Shown here one piece after another: positions 22,992-33,900 of a stretch of DNA of 47,937 bases. The translations under genes were made by a program, and so were the position numbers. Below the pieces are notes generated by a model. The model worked only from the letters and a program-made list of their open reading frames with translations, was not told the origin of the DNA and made no database searches. Numbering within the stretch: position 1 is the first letter of the stretch; each line of letters begins with the position of its first letter. Where the stretch lies: positions 1 through 47,937 of the forward strand of contig CALSCQ010002033.1 in assembly GCA_943704525.1 (NCBI GenBank), read 5' to 3'. This DNA comes from Pigoraptor vietnamica (Eukaryota > Opisthokonta > Filasterea).

Positions 22992-24792
22992 TCATTCTCC
23001 CTTCCGCTTGCTCTTCTTGATCGAGTGATACGCCGCAAGACGGCTCGCCGAGATGCCCGCAGCTGCAGCCCCATCTTCTTTCCTCCGCTTGTGGCCGTCC
23101 TTCTTTCCACTGCCGCCGCTCTTTCGTGCAACGACGTCCCCCTCGCCCCCCTTCTTCGCCTTTGGCGTGCGGTCGGTGGCAGCGTCGCCGTCCTCATCCT
23201 CTCGCTTGCGCTTGCGATCTTTATGCTTCTCGGTGTCGCCGTTGTCGCGTGCGAAGCCGCCGTCTCCGCCCTTTCCTTCGCGCCTGCGTTCCTTCTTCCA
23301 TTGGTCGCCGCCTCCACCCTCTTTTTTGTGCGTGTGCCCGCTGCCGCCGCCGCGCACATCCGCAAAAAAGCCTGCACAGAGAAGCGAATCGTCAATCGAC
23401 AACATTGAGCGGTCGAACCTTCACTTTCCCGCAAGCGCTGCGCTGCTCTGAGCATACCGAACGACCACCGACCTTTTGACCTGAGACTGCTCAAAACCGA
23501 CGCCTTCTTCTTCGCGTCCTCGGCCACCTTGCGATACTTCTTGGCGTCCCTTCGCTCCTCCTCCTCCGTGCGGTACTGGTACGCCTTCTTCAGCGACGCC
23601 CATTGGTTCAGCTCCTTGTCGTCGGCCTCGAGGATTTCGTCCACGGCGAGCCCAAAGTCGTTCGCGGGGACGGTGCGGTACTTGAAACGCGTGGGCAGAT
23701 CACCAATCTGCGTGGTGGGAGAAGCAGACGGTCAGCACAGCAGATACAGATACGCAATACGCACACTCGCACACACACAATCATAAGATTGCACTTGGAC
23801 AGCCATCGCAGTACGTTTGTGTACGCGTGAGTGTGCATGCACATTGCGTGTGCCGCGCCTGTGCGTGTGAACTCACCATGTCCTCATAATCGAGCTTGTA
23901 GTATTCGTCAAAGTACTTCTCAAACGACATCTTCGTCGGATCAAACTTCGGCTTTTCCTTCGCCACAGCGCGCGCAACCGCCGACTGCTTTCGTCCCTTC
24001 AGCGGCTCAGCGGACGCCACGGTGGACGCTGCTGCGAACGCGAATTGGAACAACGGAAACAACGTCACGCCACACGATCCTGAAGTCATCCCTCGCACAA
24101 AAATTCAAACCGCACGTCCTCCGCACCTTTCTTTCCATCGCCCGCAGCCTTTGCCTCGGTCGCTTCTTCACCCGTAAAGTCGGCGTCCATGTCGACGTCG
24201 GCGTCTGTTGCCTCAGCGCTCTTCTTCTTCTTCTTCTTCTTCTTTTTCTTCTTGTCCTTTCCCTCGCCCGTCGGCGCATACGCCTCATCCTGAAGCACAC
24301 ACGCAGCGAATTACGCCCTCGCGCAAGGTGAAGGAAGAGGGCCGCCCTCCGTGCGGCCCCAACAATGCAACGCAACGCGCCATTCACGCACGCCATTTCA
24401 TCCGAAACATAGGACGCGCGCTTGCTCTCACACAAAAAGAGGTGACGTGGACACCAAGTATCACGCAACACTCCATGCATGCACGCCGTCTCACCTCGTC
24501 CGCCACAGGGGCATACGGCTCCTCGCCTTCGCCCTCGTCGCCCAAGTCCCCGCGAATGTCATCGCCAACGATTTCGCGGAGTTTTTCGTCGTCCAATCGC
24601 GGGTCAAATGATGGCTGCGTGACGGAACGGAGAGAGAAAAGCAAAATTGTTGGCGTTCGAAGTACGAGTGCCTTAGCACGTGCGAGGTGAAAACATGTGG
24701 GCACTCCATGGCCACCCTGCTCAAACACGCATGCACGCACACAATCGCGCACACACGCAGGCACGCACGCACACGCACACACCCACACACAC

Positions 24793-24845
<53 letters not shown>

Positions 24846-26613
24846 CACGCACGCACATACACACACACACACACACACAACGTCCACCCACGTCCGCCTC
24901 GTCCTCTCCGTAGTAGTCGTCGTTGAATAGCTCGCGCATCTTGCGGTCGTGCGCCTCCGGATCAAAGTCGCCCTCAAGGTCAATGTCCCCAAACTTTTCG
25001 AGTGCCTCGTCTGTCACCTCAAGACCTGCAGTCCAGTCCAACGGTGAACAAACACGCGCAAGCCCATCCTGTTCGTGCGAGCCGCAACTCACGCGCACAC
25101 GCACACCCGCCAAGTGCCTGCTGCAAGCGACATCACAAAAGACCGCCGCTCCCCCCAACCCGCGCGACATCTTCACGCGACGCACCTTCGTCCGCAAGCA
25201 CATTGTGCCCGCTGATCTCCGTGATGGTCTTGAGCTTTTCGAGGATCTCCCTCTTCTTCAGGCTCTTCAGCCGCTTGAGCTCGTGCGCCTTGCGCTCCTT
25301 CTCCGCCTTCTTGCGCTCCGCCTTCTCCAGGCGCTTCTCCCGCCGCTTGTCGTCCTTCCTGCGGACGCTGTCCTCAATGTTGCGCGGGTACGACATGATC
25401 TGGTCGCCGCCGGGCTCCTCGAAACGGAAGTTGTACTTGCGCTCAAACTGCTCGCTCTCCTCCACGGCCTCCTCGTCTTCCGTGTCGCTCACGTCGCTGC
25501 CGCCCACAATCTCCTTGTACGACGGCAGCCGGCTCGAGTCGGACTCCGCCCAGCCCTTCCCGAGCACATAATCGCGCAGAAAGCGCTCGTTCTCGTCGAG
25601 GTTCGGGTCCGTCCAGTAGCGGCGCAGCGTCTCCATCTCAGACACGAGGGCCTTGTCCTTCACGCCGCCCTCGCCGCGGAGCCACTTGCGGTAGTCTTCC
25701 TCTTCGCGCTCCTTCTCTTCCTCCGTCTTGTTGCGCAGTTTGAACAGGCCACCGCCGCCTTCTTCGTCCTCTTCGTCGCTCGCGGCCTGCTCGTCGTCAG
25801 AGTTGAAGCTCGCGAGAAATTTGCGCTTGAGATCGTCCTGCTCCTCGGCGTACGCCGGCGCGCCGCGCTTGGAGCCTCGTTTCCTGTCGTCCTTTTCTTC
25901 ATCGTCGCTGTCACTCACGAACGCCTCTGCGCCCTTTTCGAGGAGTCGCTGCCGCTCGTAGTCCTTCAAGTACATCGGCTTCTCCTGTGGCGCACACATG
26001 ACTCGATGTCACATAGAAATATATGAACGTCCTAACAACACACACGATGCACACTATCCATGCACACGCCCACATTGCCCACACCACAACGCTATCCCAT
26101 TTTTCCCACCTTCTTCTGCTTTTTCGCCTTGTCCGCCGTCTCGGCCTCTGGCTCGTTACCGAAAAACTTCGTGTTCTTGTCGTAGATGCGCGGATCCTTC
26201 TTCTTAATCAGCGCAATCGTGCGGAAGATTTGCTCCTCCACGCGCGGCGTGAGCAACTCGGCGTCTTCATCCTCCTCCTCACCCGAAGAGCTCTCCTCGT
26301 CGTCGCCGTACTGCGTTTGGACTGCGCTTTGGAGTCAGTCGAGTCGATCGCCCGCCATCACCAACGGGACGCTCGGCGCAGTGTGGCAGACTACAGGAAC
26401 AACCACGGCACAAGCCGGCAATGAAGATGCACAGCTGTACAGAAGCACAGGCACGAAAGACTGGAGACGTAAGTCGGCGTGACACGATGCGCATCGCGAC
26501 GGACACCCACGCTTGCTGAGTTCCTCGCGCTGCTTCTTCTTCTCATAAGACTCGGCAAACTTCTTGTTGACGGTGAGCGACAGTTCGCCCCCGTCGTCAG
26601 AGTCGGACAGCAT
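22992..26613 (-). CDS. KRI1: KRI1 ribosome biogenesis factor
   Basis: Nine exons in coding order: 26511-26613, 26110-26321, 25186-25984, 24892-25025, 24495-24614, 24127-24289, 23877-24031 (or from 24028), 23473-23707, 22992-23371. They give about 766 aa. KRI1 is a nucleolar protein that works with KRR1 in 40S subunit assembly. Family phrases in order: FAESYEKKKQREEL; IALIKKKDPRIYDK; KPMYLKDYERQ; ERFLRDYVLGK; KYNFRFEEPGG; SVRRKDDKRREKR; LKRLKSLKKREILEKL; FDPEAHDRKMRELFNDDYYG; FEKYFDEYYKLDYEDM; DLPTRFKYRTV; FGLAVDEILEADDKELNQW. It is highly charged throughout, with an 11-lysine run in exon 6 (about 24223-24255) and a Lys/Gly-rich tail ending SRLAAY plus a basic cluster. The exon 7 acceptor is a tandem CAGCAG, so two forms differing by one Ala are likely. 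A (CA)n tract, GT on the coding strand, sits in intron 4. Confidence 0.94.
24795..24840. repeat. (CA)23 microsatellite in KRI1 intron 4
   Basis: A perfect alternating tract, GT-type on the coding (minus) strand, flanked by imperfect CA-rich sequence over about 24720-24880. Confidence 0.9.
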
Positions 26614-26841
26614 TCTCGCAAGGTGCGATTAGACGCACACAAGCGCAAAGCTCATAAACGCGGTTCTGCGCCACCTCTTTTCTCCCCATTTCCACTTCGG
26701 CTTTGCACGTGCTGACGCCCACATCGTGCAAATCCATTCCCGAAGTCATCTCATAGTTAGTGTACCGCCGCAGTAAGTAGAGAATTTTTTGTTTTGAAGA
26801 GTACTAAACGCGGCACCCGAAGCCATGCGCGCGCAGCTGTT

Positions 26842-27629
26842 TCAGTGTGCGGTGGCCTGTGAGGCTCCAATGTGCTGCATGCTGAAGAGTGCGGCGTAGT
26901 ACTCGCTGCCCTTCTCCCCGAGTGTGCGTATCTCGTCCATCAGGGCCTCTGCAGAGGGCGTTTGTGATCAGAAAGAGCCTTTTCGACACGCACAGCGCGA
27001 ACTTACGATGCGTTTTCGTCCATACATTCACCGCCGTTTGCGCACAGTAAGATCATGCACGCGGAGGCGAAATGAATGCTCTGGCAATGTAACTGTGAAA
27101 ATGGATCGTACCGATGCGCTCGAGTGCGCCTGTGATGCCAGCGACCTTGGCGCCGTAGTGCTTCTCAAAGTAGTACTCGGACTCGTTGAACGCCTGGCAC
27201 GCGTTCTCCAATATCGCGGACGCCTGCTTGTTGAACTCCTCGGCGTAGGCTGCGCAAGCCCCTCACAACAGGCAACCGTTAAAGTCGAAATGCACACGGC
27301 ATCATTTCTCACACCAACGCGGTTGTTCTTTCAGAGTCCGACCCACCCTGAAACGCGGCGTGATTGCGCGCGCGGTACGCGTTCAGCTTTTCGACGACGT
27401 CCCCGAGCTGATCCTTGATCGAGGCATGCACGACCCGCGGCTCGGCGCTCGGCGGCACCACAAAGTCCCCCGCAGCGACGCACTGAAACTCGCTCAGCGG
27501 CGCGTCGCCTTCGCCCATTTCGCATCCGTCGCCATACGCCGTCCCGGTGCCCTCCACTTGGGCCGAGTACTCGTCGCCAGGGGGCTGAGACGGCGCGGTG
27601 GCAGGGTTGTCGCACGCGATGTCCTCCAT
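26842..27629 (-). CDS. Unknown acidic coiled-coil protein, 175 aa
   Basis: Three exons in coding order 27347-27629, 27112-27249 and 26842-26948 give a 175-aa protein. The first 60 residues are acidic and Gly/Pro-rich, probably disordered. From about residue 68 it is helical with heptad-like spacing: SIKDQLGDVVEKLNAYRARN, EEFNKQASAILENACQAFNE, and ALERIEALMDEIRTLGEKG across intron 2. It ends SMQHIGASQATAH. Both splice joins keep a continuous helix, which supports them. There is no signal peptide, membrane segment or recognised domain. I do not know the family; size and layout would suit a small scaffold subunit, but that is only an impression. A GTAAGT near 27003 inside intron 2 was considered as an extra donor, but every acceptor that could serve it runs into a stop. 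Confidence 0.6.
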
Positions 27630-27947
27630 TTTTAAGACTTTCCCTCTCGGCTCCGTGCGAATCCAACTGAGTAAACGGACGCAGTGCACTCGAGTGAGAG
27701 CCAGTTGCTTTTGCTCGTTTTGCGAGAAAGCGATGTAGTACTAAGAGAACGTTGGCGCTCTGCTGATTTCTTCCGAGGTGGATCCACCCGAGTGCAGTCA
27801 CTCACGAAGCCAGCTCGCAGTCGGCTTGTCTCCCATTGGGGGTAACAGATTTCAAAATTTCCCGCCATTGCGCGCCAACAGCGACCACTGCACGCCTTCT
27901 TCTCCAATCCTGCGCCGCAGGGCCGACTGTGTCCTCGCGCAGCAGCC
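27630..27947. promoter_or_regulatory. Head-to-head promoter interval coiled-coil / helicase
   Basis: These 318 bases separate two divergent ATGs (27629 leftwards, 27948 rightwards). No TATA box is visible. I see no further gene. Confidence 0.45.
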
Positions 27948-30900
27948 ATGGACCACTTCGCCTACCTCCAAGAACTGAACGCCTATCTCGAGGACGGACA
28001 CGCACGGGCGCAATCAGAGTACGAGCGCAAGTGGAGGTCGCTGGTGGCCAGCGAGTTTCGATTCGAACGCGACGCCCTCCTCGGCTGCGACTTGGCGCGT
28101 GCCACGGGTGCGTCGCAGTTCAAGCGCGTCGTCGTTGCCCTCGAGTCGCAGCGCCATCTGACTGTCGTGCAAGACGACGGCGATGGCGCGCGAACGCCTG
28201 CATCGGCGGCGGCTTTGGAAGAGCCCGACTATGGATTTGGCGCGGAGGGTGGCGCGCTCGAGTACAATCTCCTTCGCATCGTCCCTGCGCGCGACGGAGC
28301 AGAGTGGATTCTCGTGATGGCGGCGCTGTCGGGCGGAGCGCGAACGGCGTTTGGGTACCGCCTTATGAATGCAGAGTTTGTCGAGATACCTTCGGCGTGG
28401 ACATCGTTTGCGGCGCGTTACGGACGCGAGGGCGCCGTAACGTACTCTCTCGGCTGCATTCTCGGCTACATTTATCGATGGCACACGCTCTCGAACTTGG
28501 GCGCTGTGGATTCGACTTTGTTCTCGCTAATTGCGGGCGGCTATCCGCGCGATGTGCGGCGTGGACTGTGGCGAACAGGGACCAGTGCGACCGTGCGGCA
28601 TCTTGCGCTGAACGACGCGCAACGGCGCGCTGTGGAGGGACTGCAGTTTCCGATCGAGATCATCCACGGTCCCCCCGGAACAGGTGGGGTGCCTTAGATT
28701 TGACTGCCGAACCACTGTGCTAGCAAATGCGAGACTAGGTTTGACTCTGCGCGTTTTTGCTGCAGGAAAATCGACCACAATCTGCGAGGCGTTGGCGCAG
28801 AGGACGGATCCATCCGGGCGCGTCCTTGTCTGCACGACGACGAACAAGGCGATTGACAGCCTCACGGACAAGCTTTCGCGCGTCGGCTTTGGCGATCAGA
28901 TTCTCGCCGTGGGCTCGCAGTCGCGACTGGAGCCGAGCACGTGGCCTTTCCTCATGCACAATCGCATGGCCACCGCCGAGTCCGTGCGGCGCGCCACTCG
29001 CGTGCGGTCGGCCTTTGAAGTTGCGCTGGCTGCGAGCGACGCGGTGGAAGTAGCCGAGGGAACCGCGCTGGTTAGTCCGGACACGCCGGCCGCGGAGCGA
29101 GTGCGCGTTCTGCTCGCCGCTCTGCAGGACCTCGCCGCTGCCGCCGTCGACGCAGGAGGCGGCGTCGATTCTCGGGGCACCTTGCCAACGACCCAAGCTG
29201 TCGTAACGGCGAGTGACTCTGCGTGGGATGACGATGGCGTGGCGAACGAATCGACGCGTGCTCCCGTTTCAGGCGCTGACGGGGAGAGCGGCAACCTCGA
29301 GGACAAGACGGCGCAGTTCGTGCACGAAGCCCTCTCTCTCACGAACGATTCTCTGCGTTCGCTGTCGTCGGCGATGACGGGCGCGTCATGGTTCGTCGCG
29401 CCGTCTCTGCAGGTGCAGATTCGCGTGTCGCTGTGGTCACTCGGTTCGCTCCTCGAGCGTTGGGAGAGTCTCGTGCAGTCTGTCGTGGCCGCCGACCTCT
29501 GGCGAAGCTCTCGCTTCATCGTGTGCACGTGCTCAACGGCGGTCCGCCTGTCGGATCGATTGCAGCGCGATTTGGCGTCGCTGGGTGCATTCTCGGACGC
29601 GTCGCAGCAGCGGATTACCGTCGACACGGTCGTGCTGGACGAGTGCGGCGCCATGCTTGAAGTCGATGCCCTCGGAACTCTGTTGCACGGCGCGCGCACG
29701 CTCTTGCTCGTGGGCGACCACCTCCAACTCCCGCCCCTCAGCAAGTGGCGGAACGACGTGTACACCACGAGTTTGCTGGAGCGCCTAGTTGTGGCGGCCG
29801 ATGGGGGCGCCGACAGTCACAGCGGTGAGCGTCCCGTGGTCCACTTTCTCGACACACAGTGCCGAATGCCTCCGGACCAGTGCCGGATCGTGTCGGAAAT
29901 ATTCTATGGTGGCCGCCTCCACACAGCGCCGGAGAAGGAGGCCGGCTATCTCAGCGCGAGGGACGAGTATGCAAGGACGGCGACCTTTCACGACGTGTCT
30001 GGACGCGAACAGACGACTGCAGATGCGACGTTCATGAATGCGACCGAAGTTGCTGCTGTCGTTGACCACGTTGCGGATCTCTTAGCGCGCGGCGTGGGTG
30101 CGACGTCCGTGTGCGTGCTGACGTTCTATCGGGGCCAGGTGCGCGCGATATTTGCAGCGCTAAGAGCGAGAGGCAGTCCTGCGGCGGATGTGCTCGTCGC
30201 AACCGTCGACGCGATGCAGGGCCGGGAGGCGGATCACGTGATCGTCTCTTGCGTGCGGACCGAGTCCGTCGGCTTTCTTCGCGACCAGCGTCGCATCAAC
30301 GTCGCCCTCAGCCGCGCGCGCAAGGAATTGCACGTCTTTGGTGCGTCCGCGTGCCTCTCGCAGTCGCCGCACTGGCGCCGTGCGCTTGGGTTTCTCTCGT
30401 CGTCGACGCGCTTCTTCAAGACGGACGCTAGGCAGCAACGACAGCCGCCGCAACGGAAACCGGAAACTTCTCAGTTTCACAATGTGGCGACTGCGCCGCC
30501 CCTTGCGGCATCGGTGGAACCTTCCGTGCGTGACTCGCCTCCCAACGCGCGACATCCATCGAGACCTCAACATCCCGACAGTCGTGGGCGGGCAGGACCG
30601 AACGCGAGCGGTCTTGAAACAAGGCGCGACGATTTTCCCGCGCTCTCGCGCACGAAACCAAGCGCGGCCCGTGACGACTTCCCCGCGCTGACCGCATCCA
30701 CGCCCCGCGCAGTCGCGGTGCAGCCGTCGCAATCAGTTGCAGCAGCGAGCACAAGGCCCGCCGCTTCGGTCGTCGTCGCAACGGCCCCTAAGAGTAATGC
30801 ACCAACAGGGTCCGCTGGTCCTCAAACTACACCCGCACCCGCCGACGGTGGCCGCAAAATGGTGACTCTCTCCAAAAACAAGAATGCCAGGAAGGCGTGA
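27948..30900 (+). CDS. UPF1-like superfamily 1B helicase
   Basis: Two exons (27948-28683, 28766-30900) give a 956-aa protein. The single intron sits inside the Walker A loop; splicing yields GPPGTGKSTT (about 241-250). Further SF1B motifs: VLVCTTTNKAIDSL (Ia); VVLDECGAM (II, Asp537-Glu538); VGDHLQLPPL (III); LDTQCRMPP (IV); LVATVDAMQGREADHVIVS (V); RRINVALSRARKELHVFG (VI). Between Ia and II lies a long insert of about 250 residues, part of it Ser/Asp-rich. The C-terminal 180 residues are disordered and carry two copies of RDDFPAL. The N-terminal 240 residues lack the Cys/His zinc domain of UPF1 and I do not recognise them. Relatives unwind RNA or DNA 5'-3' in decay or genome maintenance. It is not a clear orthologue of UPF1, IGHMBP2, SETX or MOV10, so no symbol is given. 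It ends 87 bases from the MRCK stop. Confidence 0.85.
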
Positions 30901-30987
30901 CGCGCTGGTCGCGACGCCCCTCGCAATACAGTAACGTGAAATGGAAAACGAGGTCACAAAAGAGTTTAATAGGCCTTCGTGTTCCTC

Positions 30988-33900
30988 TCAGACGGACCGA
31001 CGCGACGAAGTCCGCCCAAAGCGAATGATAGACGTCTCCTCGACGCACAGATAGACGTCGCCAGTCGCCTGCGCCATCCCAAGGTACTCGCCGTCGCGGC
31101 ACCCAAACACCTGGCGGATCGGGCACAGCTCGCGCGGGGACGTGACAGGCGCCGCCGCAAATGAAGGACCCCGGTCGCCAACGTTGCGCACGTGCACGGC
31201 GTCGCTCGAAATGACCCACAGATTGCTGCCGTGGAGTGCTGCGCAATCGATAGACATCGGCATCAGATCGGTCACGTGCCGACAGTCGCCAGTTTTTTTT
31301 TTTTTTTTGCCGTGTGACAGCGAGCACTTACCGAAGAAGAGGGGGGCGATGCCCCACGTGATCTCGCGGTGACGGCTTCTGCGGCCAGCCTTGTCCACGA
31401 AGACACCGACGTCTGCACGAAGCGGCGGAAATGCAGGTCAATACGGCGCAATTCCAGCAGCAAAGAAAACGCCCAAGACGTGGTAAACGAACACTCACCG
31501 CTGAAGCACAACAGTATCTCGCCCTCGATCTCGAACGCTGCCATGGGAGCCGATGTTCCCGCCTTTACGCCGTAAGCAATAAAGCCGAGAGAATCGTCGG
31601 ACGGATCGAGCAGATCTGCACGACAAAAAAAAGTCAGATTGTGCATAGCAGCGACGCAAGCGGAAGTACGGGCACTCACCATTGCACGAAGCAGCACCCT
31701 CCGGCGTCGTCCGCACAAGCACGAACGTCCCCGCACCGCAGAGAAGGCCAACGGATGTGTAGGCGAGGCACGTGGGCGTCGTGGCGACAGGCACCTGCGC
31801 GCAACCGAGCCCGTTAGCATCGGCGCACTTCGGCTGCACCTCAAGACGCAACTCCGGCCCACTCACCACCACAGTTTGGCTGTACGCCCCCATGTCAGCG
31901 TCAAAGATGAAGAGGGCGACGCTCTGCGCAAAGGCAACGGCCAGGCGCCCGTCCTCCGTCGCGGCGAAGAGGTGGCACGACTCGGTTCCTTCGATGGGCG
32001 TCGGCTTGGCACCCACGCGCTCAATTTCGCCAAGTGGGATAGTATAGACAGTCCGATCTGCGCACGTGGGCACACAGCATCAGTGACAAGCACACATAAC
32101 GTACACACACACACACACACACTGATAGCAGTCGCACCCACCGGCGCGGATCACCAGCACGCCGCAGTCCGGCACAACCATCAGCGCATGAACGAGAGAA
32201 AGGCTTTCCACGACGCGGCGCAGCTGAGCCGACCGCGCGAGCGCCAGCATGCCGCTTGCAGTGCTGCTGCTGAAGGCGCCTGAGCCGCTAAGGTTGCTGC
32301 TCGCGCTCGCGCTCAATGTCGAAGAGGCAGGGACGACGGCATCCACAGGCACCGAGAACAGGCCCTCGCGCGCGCCGACGAGCAGAATTCCAGCCACCAC
32401 CACAACGGCATTCGCAGTAATGCGCAGTCCCTCGTCGTCCGATGGGAGATGAATCACGGGGAACGTGTCGAATTGCTGTGGGGACCAAAAAGTAGCGGGT
32501 CAGCCACGCACGAAAGCAGCAAGACACAATCAGTTCAGTGGGAATGAGAGGCGGTAGAGTGCCGAGAAACCGCATCGTAGCACGGGCCACACGCACCTTG
32601 TCGGCGCTGGCCGCGCGCGCGCTCGTCGCCGCCGCCTCAATGCGCATGACCCAGCGCTCCTTCGCATCCATCGACGGCGCAAGCACAAACAGGTCCGTCT
32701 CCGCGTCCGAGAGGCCAAACACGAACGGCAGGTCGCTCTGCGCCGCACGCAGCAGCTGGCTCGCCGCCACGGTCGACTGCAGCGCAAAGCGCGGGTTCGA
32801 GACGTCCATCGTGCGGACGGGCTCGACCACAAGCGAAGCCCTCTTCCCCGCACCCTTGTCGCCCGCGGGCGCAGCGCCGGGATTTGACTCGTAAAACTCG
32901 AGGCGGTTGCCGGAAAGCACGGCCCACTGCCGCACCCACCCGTAGCGCACGCCGCGCGGGTCGGGCACCTTGACCCAACCGTCGATGGCGTCCTGCGATC
33001 CAGGGCCTGCGATGTTGGGGTTCGAGTTGCTCTTCGCCTCGCCCGCCGCCCCTTCCGCAATCGACTGCTGGTGAAGCAGGTACGGGACGTCGCCGGTGCT
33101 GCCCGCAAGGCCGCCGCGGGGGCCCATGCCCGAGCGCTCGGGACGGTCGAGCAGTCCGCGAGTGCCGCCGCCGCCGCTGCCGCTGCCAATCTCGTGCATG
33201 CGCGCAAGAAAGTCCGAGGGAAGGCCGCAGGTTGCGGGCGCCGACGAGGCGCAGCGCGTGTGGAAAACCAAACCGCAGTCTGCGGAAGAGAGTATTTTTT
33301 TTTGTTTGAGCGTGTGTGTGTGTGTGTGTGCGATAGTGTGTGTGTGTGTTGTGTGGTCGTAATGGTCGTGGTGGGGGGAGCGCAAGAATACACTGCGCAC
33401 GCCACGTGTCCATCATTCTCACCGAGGCACTTCGTGTGCTTTCCAAGACCGACGGACGCCTGGCATACGGCGCAGCGGGAGGTGCGCATGACAAAGTACG
33501 AGGAGAAGCGGTGTGGGATCGAGTGCGCAATTCGCTTCGTTGGGTCGGACGATCCGGACAGCCCGTCCGCAGCCGTCGGCAGTGACGCCGCGACGGGCAC
33601 GTGAACGGTCGCAGGGGACGACGATGACATCGACAGCGCCGTGTCTGCGGACGACACCGAGGGCGAGGACGGGAGAACGGCCGGCCGCGACTTCTCCCCC
33701 TGGCTCTGACGGCGGCCGCCTATAAGGCGACGGAAGGACGCGTTGACCGACACGCGGCGGCGCTGCTTCTCGCTGTCGTCGCCTCCCAACAGTGCCGCGC
33801 ACTTCTGCTTCCACATGGCAGCTGAAAATCGAGAGAGTGCGAGCAAATAAATGAGCGAAAAAGTCTTCGCCGTTGCAAGTGAAGCACAAGACAAGCACAA

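Noticed and set aside
22601-22995. Minus-strand frames downstream of KRI1
   Set aside because: They repeat themselves because they cross the tandem repeat array; KRI1 already ends with its expected tail at 22992.
26949-27111. Extra exon with a strong GTAAGT donor in intron 2 of the coiled-coil gene
   Set aside because: Every possible acceptor gives a stop codon or wrong phase; direct joining restores a continuous helix.
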